A DNA stretch of 64,000 nucleotides from contig OW804096.1 in assembly GCA_942159475.1 (NCBI GenBank), positions 136,471,791-136,535,790 on the forward strand. The letters run 5' to 3'. Below are positions 21,717-32,489 of this stretch, in pieces. The stretch's first letter is position 1; each line of letters opens with the position of its first letter. Under the pieces are notes generated by a model. It was given only the letters and a program-made list of their open reading frames with translations, did no database searches and was not told the origin of the DNA. The position numbers and the translations under genes were made by a program. The DNA is from Sthenelais limicola (Eukaryota; Annelida; Polychaeta; Phyllodocida; Sigalionidae).

Positions 21717-22142
21717 CTATACACCATGTCCATTGTCATTTGGAAATCCAAGCCCAGGATTCCTGATCCCCTGTGTATGTTTCCAACGTAGAATCTCCAG
21801 ACATGCGAATTTTCTCCGAAGCCCAGAATGGGAATTTGCCACACCTGAGAGCTTCATGTTACTTCCATTTGCAGCAACTACTCTATCATTGGTAGGATAC
21901 AACTGCGGGCGCATTTTACATGAAGAACAACTTTCCTCACTAATAATGCGTATGGATGCTCCTGTATCTACCAAAAGATGGTGCAAATCTCCTCCGAAAG
22001 AAGCAAAAGGAGCTCCTTTCAAATTAGGCAGATAATAAATATTTCCCTCCTCATTTCCTTTTACCAGTAATAAATCAAGTGCTTCAGGGGGTGTACCTTC
22101 CCCTAATAAAGGGGGTCCTGAGGAATCATTTACATCTACCAC
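21717..22142 (-). pseudogene. Retropepsin-type aspartic protease remnant of the LTR element
   Basis: A 141-codon minus-strand frame contains HLLVDTGASIRIISEESC. This is the DTGA active-site motif with the hydrophobic flank of retroviral-type proteases, followed by a flap-like VVAANGSNMKLSG. It lies downstream of the gag remnant, as in gag-pro order. The frame ends without any reverse transcriptase behind it. Confidence 0.8.
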
Positions 22143-22207
22143 TGTATGTTGGGGGGAGCCATTTTGGGCCTAGGTGGCTAGACTGCTGGCCCTATCCAGT
22201 CCAACCA

Positions 22208-22553
22208 CTATTCATTTCCCCCACTTTTCCCCAGTTCCGAGCAACCATTCACTGCATGGTCTGATGCATAACTAGCTTTGGCCGCAAGGAAGCGATGGCG
22301 TGAAAAAGTAGAGTCCGGTGGTATCACACCATTTGCAAAAGGGAGTTTGCAAACCCACATTCTTCCAATTCCCTCCTTTTCTATTATTGAAAAATCTCCT
22401 TTTATCTCCAATAGCATCAATTCTCAATTCCTCCTCATCTGATCCTTCATTTTTGTATTCTGATCCAGCAGAAACAATAGACAATGTGGTTGAGATGTCC
22501 GGACTGGTATCCACTTCGAATAGGCTCTTAATACCACTTCTGCATTTGTTATA
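22208..22553 (-). pseudogene. C-terminal gag part with degenerate zinc knuckle
   Basis: Minus-strand reading gives an acidic stretch (NEGSDEEELRIDA), a basic patch (KRRFFNNRKGGNWKN) and then CKWCDTTGLY followed by a later Cys. This resembles a CxxC...C nucleocapsid knuckle whose His is lost. It is separated from the N-terminal gag part by the MITE at 22554-22962. Confidence 0.55.
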
Positions 22554-22962
22554 TGTGATGTGTTCCAAGAAAATGAGTCATAAGTCGCAAAATTGATATT
22601 TTCCAAAGTGGTTTTTTTATAAGATTTATTTATTGAAATGTTCTGATTTTTAGTGAGTGTAGCACTCATAGTCTGATAAATCCATGTAACAAATTTCGGA
22701 ACATTGTATTAATTATATCCTTGTGTTTTGAAGGCATTCGTATGGAGTATATTTAGTTACTTTACTGGTTATTATCCACCCAGAAACATTGCAAACTTTT
22801 TTTTCAAAAATAAAGATATCAAACTTAAAATATAGAAATACATATTAGGTGTCCCAGTGTTTACTATCATTGGAATCAGCATGATCTCCTCTTTTCAAAT
22901 ATGGTGGTATCTCAAAATCCATATTTTCCGACTTATGACGCATTTTCCTAAAACGGATCACA
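22554..22962 (+). mobile_element. MITE family B inside the LTR element (innermost layer)
   Basis: A complete 409-bp copy with both ends, flanked by TA, inserted in the gag region. Its 3' half nearly equals 1-169. Confidence 0.88.
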
Positions 22963-23466
22963 TATAGATCCAATGCATTAACACTGATATCGATTGCCTG
23001 ACAATTGTTTTGTGATGTAGAAGGTATTCCTCTATCATCAGGAGTGCCTCCTCCACAGATCCAGTACAAGATGGTAATGAGATCTGGATATATGTGTTCC
23101 CTCCACAGAGTGAAAACCATTGGCAACACTAGATGCTATTCCCTTATATCCTGAGAATATGACTCCTTTCCTTGTGTCCATAATCCAATTATTAGCTATG
23201 CTAAAATTCTCAAATTGTACCATATATTGGTACCATTCCTTGCCTTCAAAAGCCGGAAGCTTTGAGCATTTGGGTATCATTTAAGTCACTGAAGAGGACT
23301 TGAGGAATCCAAAGGAATCCCTAATGTATAGAGGGTATATTTCATCCTTTCCCCTCCGATGAAAGGAATAGATCCAATTCCTGGACATTAGTATTAATTT
23401 ATCCTGAAGGGCAGTGAATTTTCCATCCAATATATTTTTTTTTTTTTTTTTTTTTTTAATTTCCAA
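22963..23466 (-). pseudogene. Gag remnant of the LTR element
   Basis: The minus-strand frame at 23280-23038 reads KLPAFEGKEWYQYMVQFENF, then SIANNW and KGIASSVANGF. This is the Gypsy-type capsid pattern (PxFxGxxW...FxxQFE...A..W). Upstream, 23466-23281 gives a plausible helical N-terminus (KFTALQDKLILM) but is separated by a stop, and a 24-base T run at about 23434-23457 interrupts it. Frameshifts and the MITE make it non-functional. Confidence 0.7.
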
Positions 23467-23919
23467 CGCAAAATGTAATGTTTTAATGCAGCATCCATGT
23501 CATTCCAATTGATCCCAGTCATAACACCATCGTCCAAGTCTGTCATCATGTTTCATTCGGTCCATGAAACAAAATACACATAGACAAGAAAGAGATTTCC
23601 ATCCGAAAGTGCATATCAGGAGATATCCAGGGGGAAAAAAACAAGTCCCAATATATATAATGCAAGAAAAGGGCTATCTGCTCCCATTTGAAAGTGGGTA
23701 TTCCACCATCCAAAGGATATGCATAATACTGAAGTCACTTGGTACTATCCTCTTAGGTAGGACACAGCTAGCTCGTGTCCGATTGAATTAAATAGTATTA
23801 TAAAATATTGTGAATATAATATTTCCAATCCAGTAAAAACAATGTCAATGCCCCTTGAACACCTCTGAGAAAATCCAGTTGGCTATCATGTATTATAAAT
23901 ACATGTACTCCAGCAGATT

Positions 23920-24015
23920 TAGGAGCTCCAGATCCATGTGCTCCATGTCCAGGTGCTCCGGATCCAGGTGCTCCATGTCCATGTGCTCCGGATCCAGGTG
24001 CTCCAGATCCAGGCT
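23920..24015. repeat. CCATGTCCAGGTGCTCCGGAT-type tandem repeat
   Basis: About six units of 15-18 bp built on GGTGCTCC, GATCCA and CATGTCC, in the 5' leader of the LTR element. Confidence 0.75.
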
Positions 24016-24054
24016 ATCCCTGAATTATTCCAAGAACAATGTCATTCCAAATCC

Positions 24055-24071
24055 GGCACCAGTGGCACCAG
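24055..24071 (-). other. Putative primer-binding site region
   Basis: Directly inside the 5' LTR the minus strand reads CTGGTGCCACTGGTGCC. TGGTGCC occurs twice and would pair with a tRNA ending GGCACCA. I could not assign the tRNA. Confidence 0.45.
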
Positions 24072-24779
24072 TGTTGTGAATCTTGCCTATGTTCTTTCCA
24101 GTGAGATGATTTGCCAGTGTTGCACTTTCTGTGTATCGACTCTGGATCTCTTCCAGGCTTAAATACTATCGATATTTAATAATAATATATTCGTGATCGT
24201 ATAGGTTACTTCTCCGCGTAAATATTAATCATATCTCTAGCAAGGGTAGTGGAAGAAAGAACTATGTCCATGTCAAAGGCCTAGGGTGAATAATATTCTA
24301 TGTTTTAAATCCCTCCGGATAGAATAAAGTAAAGAGAGAATACTTTGCAAGTCCAGTTTTATTCCTGATCAATCCTTGAGGTGAGGTTGGGTCCTTGTTC
24401 CCAACCTGACAATACATGAAGCTCAATGCAAAGGTCATGAATATCATAGCAAGTAACATAAGTTATGTACAATATGAATGAGGAATATATAAATAAATAC
24501 AATGAGCAAATAAGTATAACCTTCATCATAAATTAGAGTAATATATAACATAAGAGCTGGTCGAAGTCTGGAAGCTCTATCATTAACCAATAATTAGTTA
24601 TAACATAATGAACTAATATAAGCAGAGAATAGCAGCAGTCCTGAAGATGTAGCCCCTTGTGGCATCCGGAGGTACCACGGGGGGGTGTCCCGGAGCTTTC
24701 CCGGAGGTTGCCCGGAGCTTTCCCGGAGGTTGCCCGGAGCTGCATAGAGTCGTCATATATACTTCACAGGATCGTTACA
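24072..24779 (-). repeat. 5' LTR
   Basis: Partner of 18486-19190. It has three extra G in the GGGG run near 24680, plus about six substitutions. Confidence 0.93.
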
Positions 24780-24783
24780 ATAA

Positions 24784-25183
24784 GAACACCTTATTACTTA
24801 TCTTTAAGTCCATAATTCTCCCCCACATAGATTATGGAGACACAATCTATATCTCTGCACCCAAAACCTATCTTAACCGTTTACAAACACTCCAGAATTC
24901 CTCCCTAAAAATTGCCCTTGGGCTCCCAAAACTGACAAACACTAAACAAATTCACAAATCCCTTAATATCCCATCTCTAAACTCCAGAAGAAATAGTCAT
25001 CTGCTTGAAAGAGCCTACATTTGTTCCCTTAAAACTGATAAAGTTGACACTCGTAACGTCAACCTCAGGACCCTTAGAAAGGGCAAAAAGCTCAAAGTAC
25101 CCCACCCCAAAAATGAAATGTTCAAAAAAAGTTTTGTGTACAATATACCTATATATTGGAACCAATTACCGGATGATGTTTAA
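24784..25183 (+). pseudogene. LINE ORF2, second segment after the LTR element
   Basis: Resumes the RT C-terminal domain in the phase expected once one ATAA is removed: LLIFKSIILPHIDYGD, then LQTLQNSSLKIALGLP and the end WNQLPDDV. This is the usual C-terminus of CR1/Jockey-like ORF2 proteins. The stop follows at about 25181-25183. Confidence 0.88.
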
Positions 25184-26134
25184 CTTATTAAAACCAGGGT
25201 CGCATTCAGATCCTACCTCAAGCATAGATATTTCACCGAATAGATATTTCACCGACCCATATTTGGGAAGTAACGACACTGACTAATATGTAAATTTCTA
25301 TACTGTAATAGTGATGATGTAGATTGATAGGATGAAAACTAAGGCGTGTAATGCCTCATTAATAAGATCGATACAACGTTAAATTTCATTTATTAAATGT
25401 TTAATTTGATGAGAAAGAAGAAGGAAGAAAGTCCCCCATTAAATGGACTACTATACAAAGAAGCGTATAGACTGACACTATGTCAAAAAGTAACAACTCA
25501 CGCCAAAACTGTTTAACATGTACCTATTCCTCTGTTAAATTCTAATTCACCTAAACTGTTAATGTAATGATTACCAGGTAAATCTGAAATGTAAACACGG
25601 CACTTAACTGACTGTATCATTCTACTGTAGTTCTTGAGAAACTGTAAATGTAACTATATCACCTTGCACTTTACTGTAACCATATGTATTCTCTTATACT
25701 CATGCGATTAATAATCAGCGAGACGAGGTAACCATATGTATTCTCTTATACTCATGCGATTAATAATCAGCGAGACGAGGTAACAATATGTATTCTCTTA
25801 TACTCTTAAAATTAATAGTCAGCGAGAAGAGATAAATCTAAATCTGCATACTATTGGCACATAACGCGGACTCAATGACACTCAAAGGACAATGCCACTT
25901 CTCTTTCTCAAATTGACAGCTAGCCGTAACCATATATTGTATATTTAACGATTGACGTGTAATCTCCATTATACTGTTATGTGATGTCCTTACTTGTGAT
26001 GTCCATTGTTTTCTGGTGGGATTCCGGGAAGAACTCAGGGTCCAGGACGCTGAGAGGGCCGATCCCATTTCAGTCGCCATTTACAATTTATTGTACATGT
26101 GAATTGAATAAAAGTTTTTATATATATATATATA
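25184..26134 (+). mobile_element. LINE 3' UTR and tail
   Basis: About 950 bp of non-coding sequence. It includes three copies of a 52-bp repeat (25676-25830: CATATGTATTCTCTTATACT, then ATTAATAATCAGCGAGACGA). It ends with AATAAAAG and a (TA)n tail, after which family A sequence resumes. Confidence 0.75.
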
Positions 26135-26178
26135 GGATTGGTGAAGGTGAATTGTACGTTTTTTGAAGATCTGACCCA
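26135..26178 (+). mobile_element. MITE family A, right part of the nest
   Basis: GGATTGGTGAAGGTGAATTG through GATCTGACCCA, the distal end missing from 16826-17012. Confidence 0.8.
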
Positions 26179-26521
26179 TATGATTGTGATGATATTACAC
26201 ATCCACTATATCTACGGTATATGAGGAGGACGACTCTCATAAGTATACAAAAGACATTATCATTGAAAATGTGTGTTTTTTGTTGTATTTCAATAAGCGC
26301 CCGCCGCGTATTATCACCTGCCTTGAATAAGGGCCGGTTAGGAGGGCTTGAAAAGAATAAGAGCCCGGGCGTTTTTTCGGTGAAATATGGTAATACCATG
26401 GACCCCCTCCACCCCCACCCCCAATTAACTCCACCCCCACTCCCATCTGCCCGATCCCCCGTCATAGACAAAGATGACATAAGTAAAAAAAAAAGCTGGC
26501 ACTACAACTCTGACATGTATA

Positions 26522-26541
26522 TGGGTCAGATTTTCAGAAAA
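26522..26541 (-). mobile_element. MITE family A end fragment
   Basis: TGGGTCAGATTTTCAGAAAA only; the following sequence is unrelated. Confidence 0.6.
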
Positions 26542-26631
26542 CGAAAAAAGTGTGATTTGGGGTTTGTATTTTCTTTGGAGAATGTGCCCCATTTCCATAT
26601 ATGCTACTCGCACCTGGGGCCTGCCTCTATA

Positions 26632-26868
26632 AGGGTCACGTTTTCAGTAAATGTACAATTCACCTTCGCCAATCCTCTCAAATAACCCAAATTTCAAACG
26701 AAAATAAAGTTAAAAATACAGTCCAACCTAACTAAACAGATAGCTAGAATCACTGCAATGTCAAATATACTCGAATTTACCTAGCATTGACAAAATTGCA
26801 GCCTAATTCAACATAAGTTACTAAATGTGTAGAGCTGCCAATTGTACATTTTCTGAAAATCTGACCCA
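26632..26868 (-). mobile_element. MITE family A, full length
   Basis: Left end AGGGTCACGTTTTCAGTAAA is mutated; right end is intact. Confidence 0.85.
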
Positions 26869-27056
26869 TTTCCCAATATAACTTACTGTCCCTCCACCCA
26901 CAGCAACAAGAGATTTATTTATAGCATAACATTCCACCAGGTGCCGCCACGTTTGTATAGACTAGAAATATAGTTGGTAAGGTCGATCAAGTGTCAACAG
27001 GTGGCGCCACAATACAAAACCTAACAAACCGCTTTAACTACAATAGCCTTCATCAT

Positions 27057-27410
27057 TGGGTCAGATTTCCAGAAAATGTACAATTGGCAGCTGTACACAT
27101 TTAGTAAAATCGCCTAAATTAGGCTGCAATTTGGTAAATGTGTACTATATGTATGCATATAGGAATATATGTGGCGCAACCTGAATACCTTCCCGCCAGT
27201 GGTTGTCACCTGACTATTCTGGTCATTCCTCACTACAACTCCGAACTGACCACACAGCCACCTTCTTTCGAGTACATTCATCATTGACTTGATTCTAGCA
27301 ACCTGTTTGGTTAGGTTGAACTGTGTATTGAACATAATTTTCGTCTGAAATTTGGGTTATTTGAGAAAATTGGCGAAGGTGAATTGTACATTTTCTGAAA
27401 ATCTGACCCC
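27057..27410 (+). mobile_element. MITE family A with about 150-bp insertion
   Basis: After CAATTTGGTAAATGTG unrelated sequence runs to about 27286, where TTGATTCTAGCAACCTG resumes the element. Confidence 0.8.
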
Positions 27411-27428
27411 ATTAATAACTTCCTTATA

Positions 27429-27657
27429 TGGGTCAGATTTTCAGGAAATGTACAATTGGCAGGTTTAAATACTTAGTAATTTCTGCTAAAGAATGATAAA
27501 TTTGGGGTATATCTGAGTATATTTGGTATCGCATTGATTTATAAAGTATAAGTTATGTTATGTTAAACAGCATTTTGAAGCTCATTTCTGTCTCACATGT
27601 GGGTTATTTGAGAGGATTGGTGAAGGCGAATTGTACATTTTCTGAAAATCTGACCCA
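27429..27657 (+). mobile_element. MITE family A, TTAAACAGCATTTTG subtype
   Basis: Clean ends and TA flanks. The interior belongs to the subtype seen at 8362, 28867 and 30856. Confidence 0.85.
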
Positions 27658-27669
27658 TATGGTGTACAA

Positions 27670-27826
27670 AGAAGAAAGAAACAATTCAGGTTGAGATTTT
27701 TCACTATTTGTTATGACTTTTATCTAGATATTTGTCAAAATGCATAAGAGATGTTTAGTGATGTAAAGGCCAAAAAGGCAGGCTATGATGAATAAAGTTG
27801 TCGTAATTCAATTCAATTCAATTCAT
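27670..27826 (+). mobile_element. 3' end of a retroposon with (AATTC)n tail
   Basis: Ends GATGAATAAAGTTGTCGT followed by four AATTC units, as at 3' ends of CR1/L2-type LINEs or their SINEs. The 5' limit is uncertain. Confidence 0.45.
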
Positions 27827-28298
27827 GGATTCTTTATTTGCAGATCTTGAGTTTACAAGGGTAATTCTATGTCTGATTACAGAAATAAATCTAGTAATCA
27901 GTTCTTCCAGAGAACGCTTGAATCTTGAGTGCTTTTTTACAGAGAAGTTTCAACAATAACAACAGTGAATTAAATTAAGATATAACAGTACAATACATTT
28001 GACATTATGAAATGAGATGAATAATGGATTAACAATAACGGATCATGAGAGGTGAGGTATAAGTGAGAACTTAACATTTCATATAGTGCTATAAGTAGAC
28101 AAAATTTCCTAGTTGAGTCAATAAGGTGTCATAGACAGTATAGTATCAGAGGATTTGAATAAATCTTCACTGTGTGAAGTATACAAAACAAAAAAAAACA
28201 AAAAGATTTATTTATAAGCTCATCAGATCAGCTTAGGCAGGCAGGTGCGGGTGGGCAGGTGCCAGTGCTACTTTATCATCTAATTATCTACTTATCAT
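27827..28298. other. No gene seen
   Basis: AT-rich sequence without recognised features. Confidence 0.4.
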
Positions 28299-28535
28299 AT
28301 CGTCAGATTTTCAGAAAATGTACAATTCAACTTTGCCAATCTTCTCAAATAACCCAAATTTTAGATGAAAATAAAGATCAAAATACAGTTCAACCTAACC
28401 AGACAGATTGCTGGAATCAATGCAATGCCGAATATACTCGAAGTGACCTAGTATTGGCCAAATTGCAGACTAATTTAGCAAAATTTACTAAATGTGTAGA
28501 GCTGCCAATTGTACATTTTCTGAAAATCTGACCCA
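28299..28535 (-). mobile_element. MITE family A, full length
   Basis: First bases of the left end are altered (ATCGTCAGATTTTCAG); right end intact. Confidence 0.85.
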
Positions 28536-28560
28536 TATATAAATCTTAAATAATCCCACA

Positions 28561-28690
28561 TATAACTTTGGTATAGCGTTTATTCAAAGAATCTGTTCAG
28601 CTATGTTGAACTTTATTTTCAACTTAACATTTGTCTTAAATTTGTGAGGATAGTGAAGGCGAATTGTACATTTTCTGATGACTTCACCCA
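28561..28690 (+). mobile_element. MITE family A, right half
   Basis: Right half only, ending with the alternative type TTTTCTGATGACTTCACCCA. Confidence 0.7.
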
Positions 28691-28866
28691 TATCTGACTA
28701 TGGTGTGGCCTAGAAGCGACTAAGTAATATTGATTCATTGATTGATCAGTTCGCCAAGACTGGGTCAGGAGTTTAGTGGCCTACAAAACTGCTGATGCAG
28801 CGCATTGCTGTGCTAGGAATGCGGTCTAGACTCTGGCTGTGCTGCTCTGCTGCTAAATATAGCACA

Positions 28867-29449
28867 TGGGTAAGATTTTCAGAAAATGTACAATTCAACT
28901 TCACCAATCCGCTCAAATAACCCACATTTGAGACAGAAATGAGCTTCAAAATGCTGTTTAACATAACATAACTGATACTTTAAATCAATGCGATACCAAA
29001 TGTACTCAGATATTCCCAAAATGTATCATTTTTTAGCAGAATTTAGTAGAAATTACTAAGTATATAAACCTGCCAATAGGGAGTTTGCATAGTCGCCATT
29101 TTGAATCTTGATTCGCATGGAATCATGGGACTAATGGTACTGTATAAAATCTATAGAAAATATGCCATATTCAGCATGGACTATTTATCAATGCTCTAAT
29201 ATCAATATCCATGTTTTATACATGTTTCCATAACACAAGTCCCCATCTTTCCCATCATGCATTTGGTTTTCAAAGATCATTTATACAAGCTATGATATTG
29301 GTGAAAATATTCATGCAATTTTCGATAAATATATTGCCAAATATTTGTATGTCAGGTTTCAACAGAATCGATCCCAGCATGCACTGCAGTAGGCATGCGC
29401 AGTGAGACATGCAAATCCCCTATTGTACATTTCCTGAAAATCTGACCCA
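28867..29449 (-). mobile_element. MITE family A split by family C
   Basis: 5' part 28867-29087, 3' part 29422-29449. The break falls in the word GCCAATTGTAC. Confidence 0.85.
29088..29421 (+). mobile_element. MITE family C inside family A
   Basis: Family C has inverted ends AGGGGATTTGCAT, about 340 bp, and interior words GCCATTTTGAATC, ACACAAGTCCCCATC and ATCCCAGCATGCACTG. It interrupts the AATT of the host element, leaving AAT on one side and ATT on the other. Confidence 0.85.
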
Positions 29450-29826
29450 TGTATGGTGACAGAAATGTACAACTAGCCGCTCTACACTTTGACTCAATTC
29501 GGCTCAAATTATAACTACTAAAAAATCAAATACTAGGAGTAGAAGAATCATATTGATATCAATAGAAAGGTAATTTTATGCTCTACAAATGTCTAATTGA
29601 CATTTAGTTTATATCTCCAAGTGGGGTTGAGTTATGATCCAAAAACTGGAAAAAAAATCATAAAAATGGCGGCCATCTTGGATTTTGGGATCATATGAGT
29701 TGGGTCTACCTCTCATACTAATTCATACATAATTAACTACCAATGTACCAAATTTCATGCTTTTATCATAAAATGAACAATTGAGTGCTTAACAGCTGGA
29801 CTATCTATAGGTATATTTGACTATGT
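29450..29826. other. Unassigned spacer
   Basis: Contains AAAATGGCGGCCATCTTGG near 29662, reminiscent of family C, but no clear element or gene. Confidence 0.4.
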
Positions 29827-30062
29827 TGGTCAGATTTTCAGAAAATGTATAGTTGGCAGCTGTATACATTTGGTAAATTCTGCTAAATTAGGCTGCAATT
29901 TGGTCAATACTAGGTAAATTCGAGTATATTCGGCATTGTATTGATTTTAGCAATCTGTTTGGTTAGGTTAAACTGAATTTTGAAATATATTTTCGTCTGA
30001 AATTTGGGTTATTTGAGTGGATTGTTGCAGATGAATTGTACATTTTCTGAAAATCTTACCCA
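29827..30062 (+). mobile_element. MITE family A, full length
   Basis: Ends TTGGTCAGATTTTCAG and CTGAAAATCTTACCCA. A family B copy begins five bases later. Confidence 0.85.
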
Positions 30063-30066
30063 TATA

Positions 30067-30318
30067 TGTGATGTGTTTCAGGGAAATGTGTCACAAGTCG
30101 CAAAAATGATATTTTTGAAAGTGTTTATTTTACAAGATCAGTTCATTTGAATGTTCTGATATTTGGGGAGTTTATCACCTATAGTTATATCGATCGATGT
30201 ATTAAATTTCTGGACAATGTAAGTAATATATCCTTTCGTTATAAAAGTCCTCATATGGTGTATACTTAGTTACTTTACTGTTTATTGCCCCCAAAAAATA
30301 TTGTTATCTTTTTCAGAA
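30067..30318 (+). mobile_element. MITE family B, left part
   Basis: Intact left end; the sequence stops near TATTGTTATCTTTTTC and the right half is missing. Confidence 0.75.
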
Positions 30319-30347
30319 TGGTGAAATGGTGAACGACATAGCAGTAA

Positions 30348-30560
30348 TACAATTCAACATCGCCAATCCTCTCAAATAACCCAAATTTCAGACGAAAATA
30401 AAGTTCAAAATGCAGTTCAACCTAACCAAACAGATTGCTAGAATCAATGCAATGCCAAATATACTCGAATTTACCTAGTATTGACCAAATTGCAGCCTAA
30501 TTTAGCCTAATTTACTAAATGTGTACAGCTGCAGATTGTACATTTTTTGAAAATCTGACC
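30348..30560 (-). mobile_element. MITE family A lacking its left terminus
   Basis: Begins abruptly at about ACAATTCAACATCGCC and keeps the right end. GACATAGCAGTAA occurs immediately on both sides (30335-30347 and 30561-30573). Confidence 0.75.
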
Positions 30561-30573
30561 GACATAGCAGTAA

Positions 30574-30855
30574 ACAACCACCCCGACAGCAGTGGGCGGG
30601 GCATTGTGTAGCAGAGATGGAAAAACACGTCACTCAGGCAGTCAGGGTTTAACAGACTTATATTGACTTCCTCAGTTGGCGCCTTGCAATGCCTGGGTCT
30701 AAGTTATTTATTTATTTTTTATCTAGAACAAAATTCTGGTGGCACTAAGATCTGGTTTTCCACTTTTCAGACCAGCAGATTAAGGAGCATGAGGGGATTA
30801 AAGATTTTTTTTCTTTATTATTTCATTCAAGATGTGTCTGACTAAGCGTATTTCA
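30574..30855. other. No gene seen
   Basis: Short spacer without recognised features. Confidence 0.4.
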
Positions 30856-32201
30856 TGGGTCAGATTTTCAGAAAATGTACAATTCACCTTCACCAATCCT
30901 CTCCAAAAACCTACATTTAAGACAAAAATAAGCTTAAAAATGCAGTTTAAAGGCAAACGCTACTATTCACTGCCACGCCCCCCTTTTCCATATACCAAAT
31001 ATACGGGCATTTTACGTACTATTGCTTTAGCACTGCAGTCTATGAGGAAACGGCCCATTTTTTCATGTTTTATAGTATAAAACAAACAATTAATGGCTAC
31101 TCCTACTGTCCCAAAACTTTCTACACATATAGTGCAGGTTATATACTACATATTAAAAGGAAAAAAACCAGATGTCATCGAGTTAGATTTTTTGTTATAG
31201 CTGTCTGAAATAGACATGTTTGGGGAACTCAGCTAACTGTGGGTACCCTCAGTTGTACCCATTTAGTATGCAAGTCTATTGGGAAGTGCTGCATTTTTCT
31301 TTCACGGTTTTGGGAATAAAACAAAAATGAAAACTCCTAATGTCCCAAAATTTTCTACACATATAGTGCAGGTAATATTCCTCACATATATAGGGAAAAA
31401 AATGTATGTCATCACGCTAAAAAAATAATTGTAGCTGTTTGAAATAGACATGTTTAGGAAACATAGAACACATTGAAACAGCAGATTTTATGGTTGTCAT
31501 GCCATGTTTCAAAGCCCCATAATTCAGAAACTAGCACGGTGACCCATTTTTTTTTTCAGTTTTATGAACACACATACTTCAAGAACCATATACTAAAGAA
31601 TCAGAAAAATGACATTTAATTTCGATGAGAGAGAAAAAAAATGTTTTTACTAAATTAGTGAAAAAAAAAGTGGGTTTTTTCGAGGTTTTAATTTAAGATT
31701 TGCATTTCATATTTTTTGTTTTCAGAATAAAAATAACCATGCATTCTATAAAAAACCGGCATAGAATTATTGGCAAAATAATACTCTCTCTAAAACTGTT
31801 AACCTTACTTAAATTGAGGGAATATAAATAGCAAATATGAACTATGAAGTCGAGGTACTCCAAAATGAGCCCCCCTTTTGATCCTCATTGGTTCTTTTGA
31901 GATACCAACTTTTGAAGCACTCTAATTAAAAATTGAGCACGGTGACCCATTGATTTTTTTCCATCTTTATGACCAGAAACACTTCAAGAATCAAATTTCA
32001 AAGTTTCAGAAAAATGGCATTTATTTTCATTTTCCACTAGATAGTAGCGTTTGCCTTTAACATAACAGAACTGATACTTTAAATCAATGCGCTCCCAAAT
32101 ATCCTCAGATATACCCGGTATTATTCCTTCTTTAGCCGAATTTAGCCGAATTTCCTAAATGTGTACAGCTGCCAATTGTACATTTTCTGAAAATCTGACC
32201 C
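30856..32201 (-). mobile_element. MITE family A split by a TTAA element
   Basis: 5' part 30856-30950, 3' part 32057-32201, belonging to the ACTGATACTTTAAATC subtype. The host word is CAGTTTAACATAAC. Confidence 0.85.
30951..32056. mobile_element. 1.1-kb non-autonomous element with TTAA target duplication
   Basis: Perfect 16-bp inverted ends AGGCAAACGCTACTAT, directly flanked by TTAA on both sides; the family A sequence is restored when one TTAA and the insert are removed. TTAA duplication is typical of piggyBac and Kolobok groups. No transposase frame. Internally a segment of about 75 bp (TTTCTACACATATAGTGCAG) occurs twice, near 31115 and 31350. Confidence 0.88.
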
Positions 32202-32489
32202 TCATGTTGAAATAACATGTTATGTTGGTAAGTATCTAAGTCGGTAAGTTGGTTGTAAATAACAATTGAAAGCCGAGACTGCACTATCCATGACGTCCAA
32301 AGTGTCTCTAACCCACTAATGAACTGCCTCTCTAAGGCCAAACAAACAAACACTCATTAGGGGGTTATGGGAAAGGGATCTGACGTTTATAGAAAAAAAC
32401 ACTTCATTCATTTCAGTCCACACAACTCCATTTATTGAAAGAGTGTTTACAATATCTGCAGTAAACATAATATGTAATTACTCATATGT

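Larger units (their letters stand above)
18486..24779 (-). mobile_element. LTR retrotransposon, 6.3 kb, inserted in the LINE
   Basis: Two direct terminal repeats of about 705-708 bp start TGTTG and end TTACA. They differ at only about seven positions or small indels. A 4-bp target duplication ATAA flanks the element (18482-18485 and 24780-24783). A purine tract next to the left LTR puts the coding strand on minus. Gag and retropepsin remnants lie in the right half. No reverse transcriptase, RNase H or integrase was recognised in 19200-21700, so it looks non-autonomous or gutted. A family B MITE sits in the gag region. Confidence 0.9.

Noticed and set aside
26118..26685. Frames of 120 and 154 codons on opposite strands near the nest border
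   Set aside because: They cross family A ends and low-complexity CACCCCC sequence; no domain.
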